Of a stretch of 5,902 nucleotides of DNA, positions 5,505 to 5,902 are shown in pieces. Below the pieces are notes generated by a model that did not search any database, was not told the DNA's origin, and saw nothing but the letters and a program-made list of their open reading frames with translations. A program made the translations under genes and the position numbers. This DNA is from Alphaproteobacteria bacterium (GTDB taxonomy: Bacteria > Pseudomonadota > Alphaproteobacteria > Rs-D84): contig JAKSSZ010000040.1 in NCBI GenBank assembly GCA_024402835.1, forward strand, positions 1-5,902, given 5' to 3'. Each line of letters begins with the position of its first letter. The stretch's first letter is position 1.

Positions 5505-5534
5505 CAACAAAAAACCGCCCTGAAACGAACGGTC
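5505..5534 (-). terminator. Orphan minus-strand terminator with tRNA-Gln tail
   Basis: The minus-strand RNA is GACCGUUC, loop GUUUCA, GGGCGGUU, then UUUUUUGUUG. It follows GCTGCCCCAACCA (5554-5542), the same last 13 nt as tRNA-Gln. It could back up the tRNA-Gln terminator about 150 nt upstream, but has its own orphan tail. Confidence 0.65.
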
Positions 5535-5557
5535 GCACATCTTGGTTGGGGCAGCTG

Positions 5558-5676
5558 ATTCCCTCGACTTCGTCTGCGGGGCATTCATTAACATTCAAAC
5601 TTCGCGATGCTCGTTTTCACTTACTCATTGTCGAACCATAGCAACTTACGTTGCGTGGTCGAACCAGAACCTCAAT
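5558..5676. other. Gene-free segment with short palindromes
   Basis: No believable reading frame. It holds a GCAAC/GTTGC hairpin at 5641-5654 flanked by GTCGAACCA (5630-5638) and GGTCGAACCA (5657-5666). Plus-strand GGTCGAACCAGAACCTCAATACCA (in part 5657-5680) resembles the T-arm and CCA end of a decayed tRNA pointing towards the hairpin at 5677-5719. Confidence 0.45.
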
Positions 5677-5719
5677 ACCAAAATTAAAAACGCCACTTTG
5701 GGCGTTTTGAAATTTTGGT
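5677..5719 (-). terminator. Terminator of tRNA-Gln
   Basis: Core stem AAAACGCC / GGCGTTTT, extended by AAAATT / AATTTT around a small mismatch. On the minus strand it begins in the CCA of the tRNA and runs into a T-rich stretch. The core is shared with the hairpin at 3789-3827. Confidence 0.75.
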
Positions 5720-5789
5720 TGGGGCAGCTGGATTCGAACCAACACTAGCGGAGTCAGAGTCCGATGTTCTACCATTAAACTATGCCCAA
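5716..5789 (-). tRNA. tRNA-Gln, anticodon CTG, encoded CCA
   Basis: The 74-nt cloverleaf starts at 5789: acceptor TTGGGCA, T8-A9, D-arm GTTT...GAAC with AATGGTA loop, anticodon loop CTCTGAC (anticodon CTG, reading CAG), four-base variable loop, T-arm GTTGG-TTCGAAT-CCAGC, acceptor TGCCCCA, discriminator A and CCA. The weak U1-A72 pair is a known glutamine identity element. Two stem positions do not pair: 2:71 (U opposite C, where G is expected) and 27:43 (U opposite C). The gene may be functional or a slightly decayed copy. It has a good promoter upstream and a terminator overlapping its end. Confidence 0.88.
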
Positions 5790-5801
5790 ATATGACAGTT
5801 T

Positions 5802-5829
5802 ATTATATATTTATTATTTGTTTTTTCAA
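5802..5829 (-). promoter_or_regulatory. Promoter of tRNA-Gln
   Basis: The minus strand has TTGAAA at 5829-5824, a 16-bp spacer and TATAAT at 5807-5802, ending 12 nt before the tRNA 5' end. Unlike the protein gene promoters here it lacks the TG extension. Confidence 0.7.
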
Positions 5830-5868
5830 TTAAATATTTTCTTATGATATGGAAATACAAATTTTTTA

Positions 5869-5877
5869 TGTTATAAT
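5869..5877 (+). promoter_or_regulatory. Extended -10 promoter for a gene beyond the window
   Basis: TGTTATAAT, the same nine bases as the ABC gene promoter, points out of the window, with no clear -35 box. No start codon follows within the 25 remaining bases. It is divergent from the tRNA-Gln promoter. Confidence 0.55.
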
Positions 5878-5902
5878 CTCACTTGTTTAAGTATAACAAA
5901 AA

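Larger units (their letters stand above)
5434..5557 (+). repeat. Composite intergenic element, copy 4
   Basis: Left arm AGTTCGAAAAT at 5434-5444, right arm ACTTTCTAACT at 5474-5484 (offset 40), hairpin at 5513-5534 and tail TTGGTTGGGGCAGCTG at 5542-5557 (68 nt after the right arm). The arms have decayed and no longer match each other perfectly, while hairpin and tail are kept. It lies nine bases after the YHGS gene stop. Confidence 0.75.

Noticed and set aside
1936..5557. Integron attC sites / gene cassette array
   Set aside because: The TTGGTTGGGG end looks a little like the GTTRRRY core, but there is no matching RYYYAAC on the other side, the genes point in both directions, and no integron integrase is present.
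5542..5748. 68-codon open frame across the tail and tRNA
   Set aside because: It runs through the composite tail, palindromes and antisense to tRNA-Gln, with no ribosome binding site; it is chance.

Overview
This is an AT-rich bacterial window with short, tidy genes, TATAAT-type promoters, AGGA-type ribosome binding sites and many intrinsic terminators. Four of the six protein genes end in TAA, one ends in TAG, and the interrupted ABC gene finally ends in TAA. No ribosomal or marker gene is present, so the lineage cannot be fixed. A low-GC, possibly host-associated or reduced-genome bacterium is a guess only. No integrase, transposase, CRISPR array or phage gene is visible.

Layout. 1-55: a 55-bp sequence that recurs perfectly at 3048-3102. 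166-1917 (+): an ABC exporter half-transporter, intact except for one in-frame TAG at codon 495, between the LSGGQ signature and Walker B. 1936-2050: a two-way terminator region between the ABC gene and the convergent operon. 2979-2078 (-): a two-gene operon, a HIT nucleotide hydrolase followed by a FlaR-like P-loop kinase. 3495-3175 (-): a 106-residue protein with two nearly identical repeats, MORN/YwqK-like. 3907-4527 (+): a DEDDh 3'-5' exonuclease, bracketed by an 18-bp perfect inverted repeat. 4883-5425 (+): a 180-residue 'LYHGS' protein whose mRNA is probably almost leaderless. 5789-5716 (-): tRNA-Gln(CTG) with encoded CCA and two stem mismatches. 5869-5877 (+): a promoter for a gene beyond the right edge.

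The protein genes are ordinary accessory or housekeeping functions and do not form an obvious pathway. The unusual content is intergenic. Four copies of a composite element (about 106-110 nt from first arm to tail motif) share fixed geometry: an 11-bp arm AGTTCGAAAGT, its inverted partner 40-41 nt later, then a hairpin, then a TTGGTTG tail. In three copies the hairpin is a minus-strand terminator with a constant stem, a variable 6-nt loop and one compensatory base change. It lies next to a sequence matching a tRNA 3' end, and two copies match the last 13 nt of the local tRNA-Gln exactly, without a tRNA body. This looks like a repeat family built from tRNA tails plus terminators. Whether it moves, arises by recombination at tRNA ends, or serves only as two-way terminators cannot be decided from this window.
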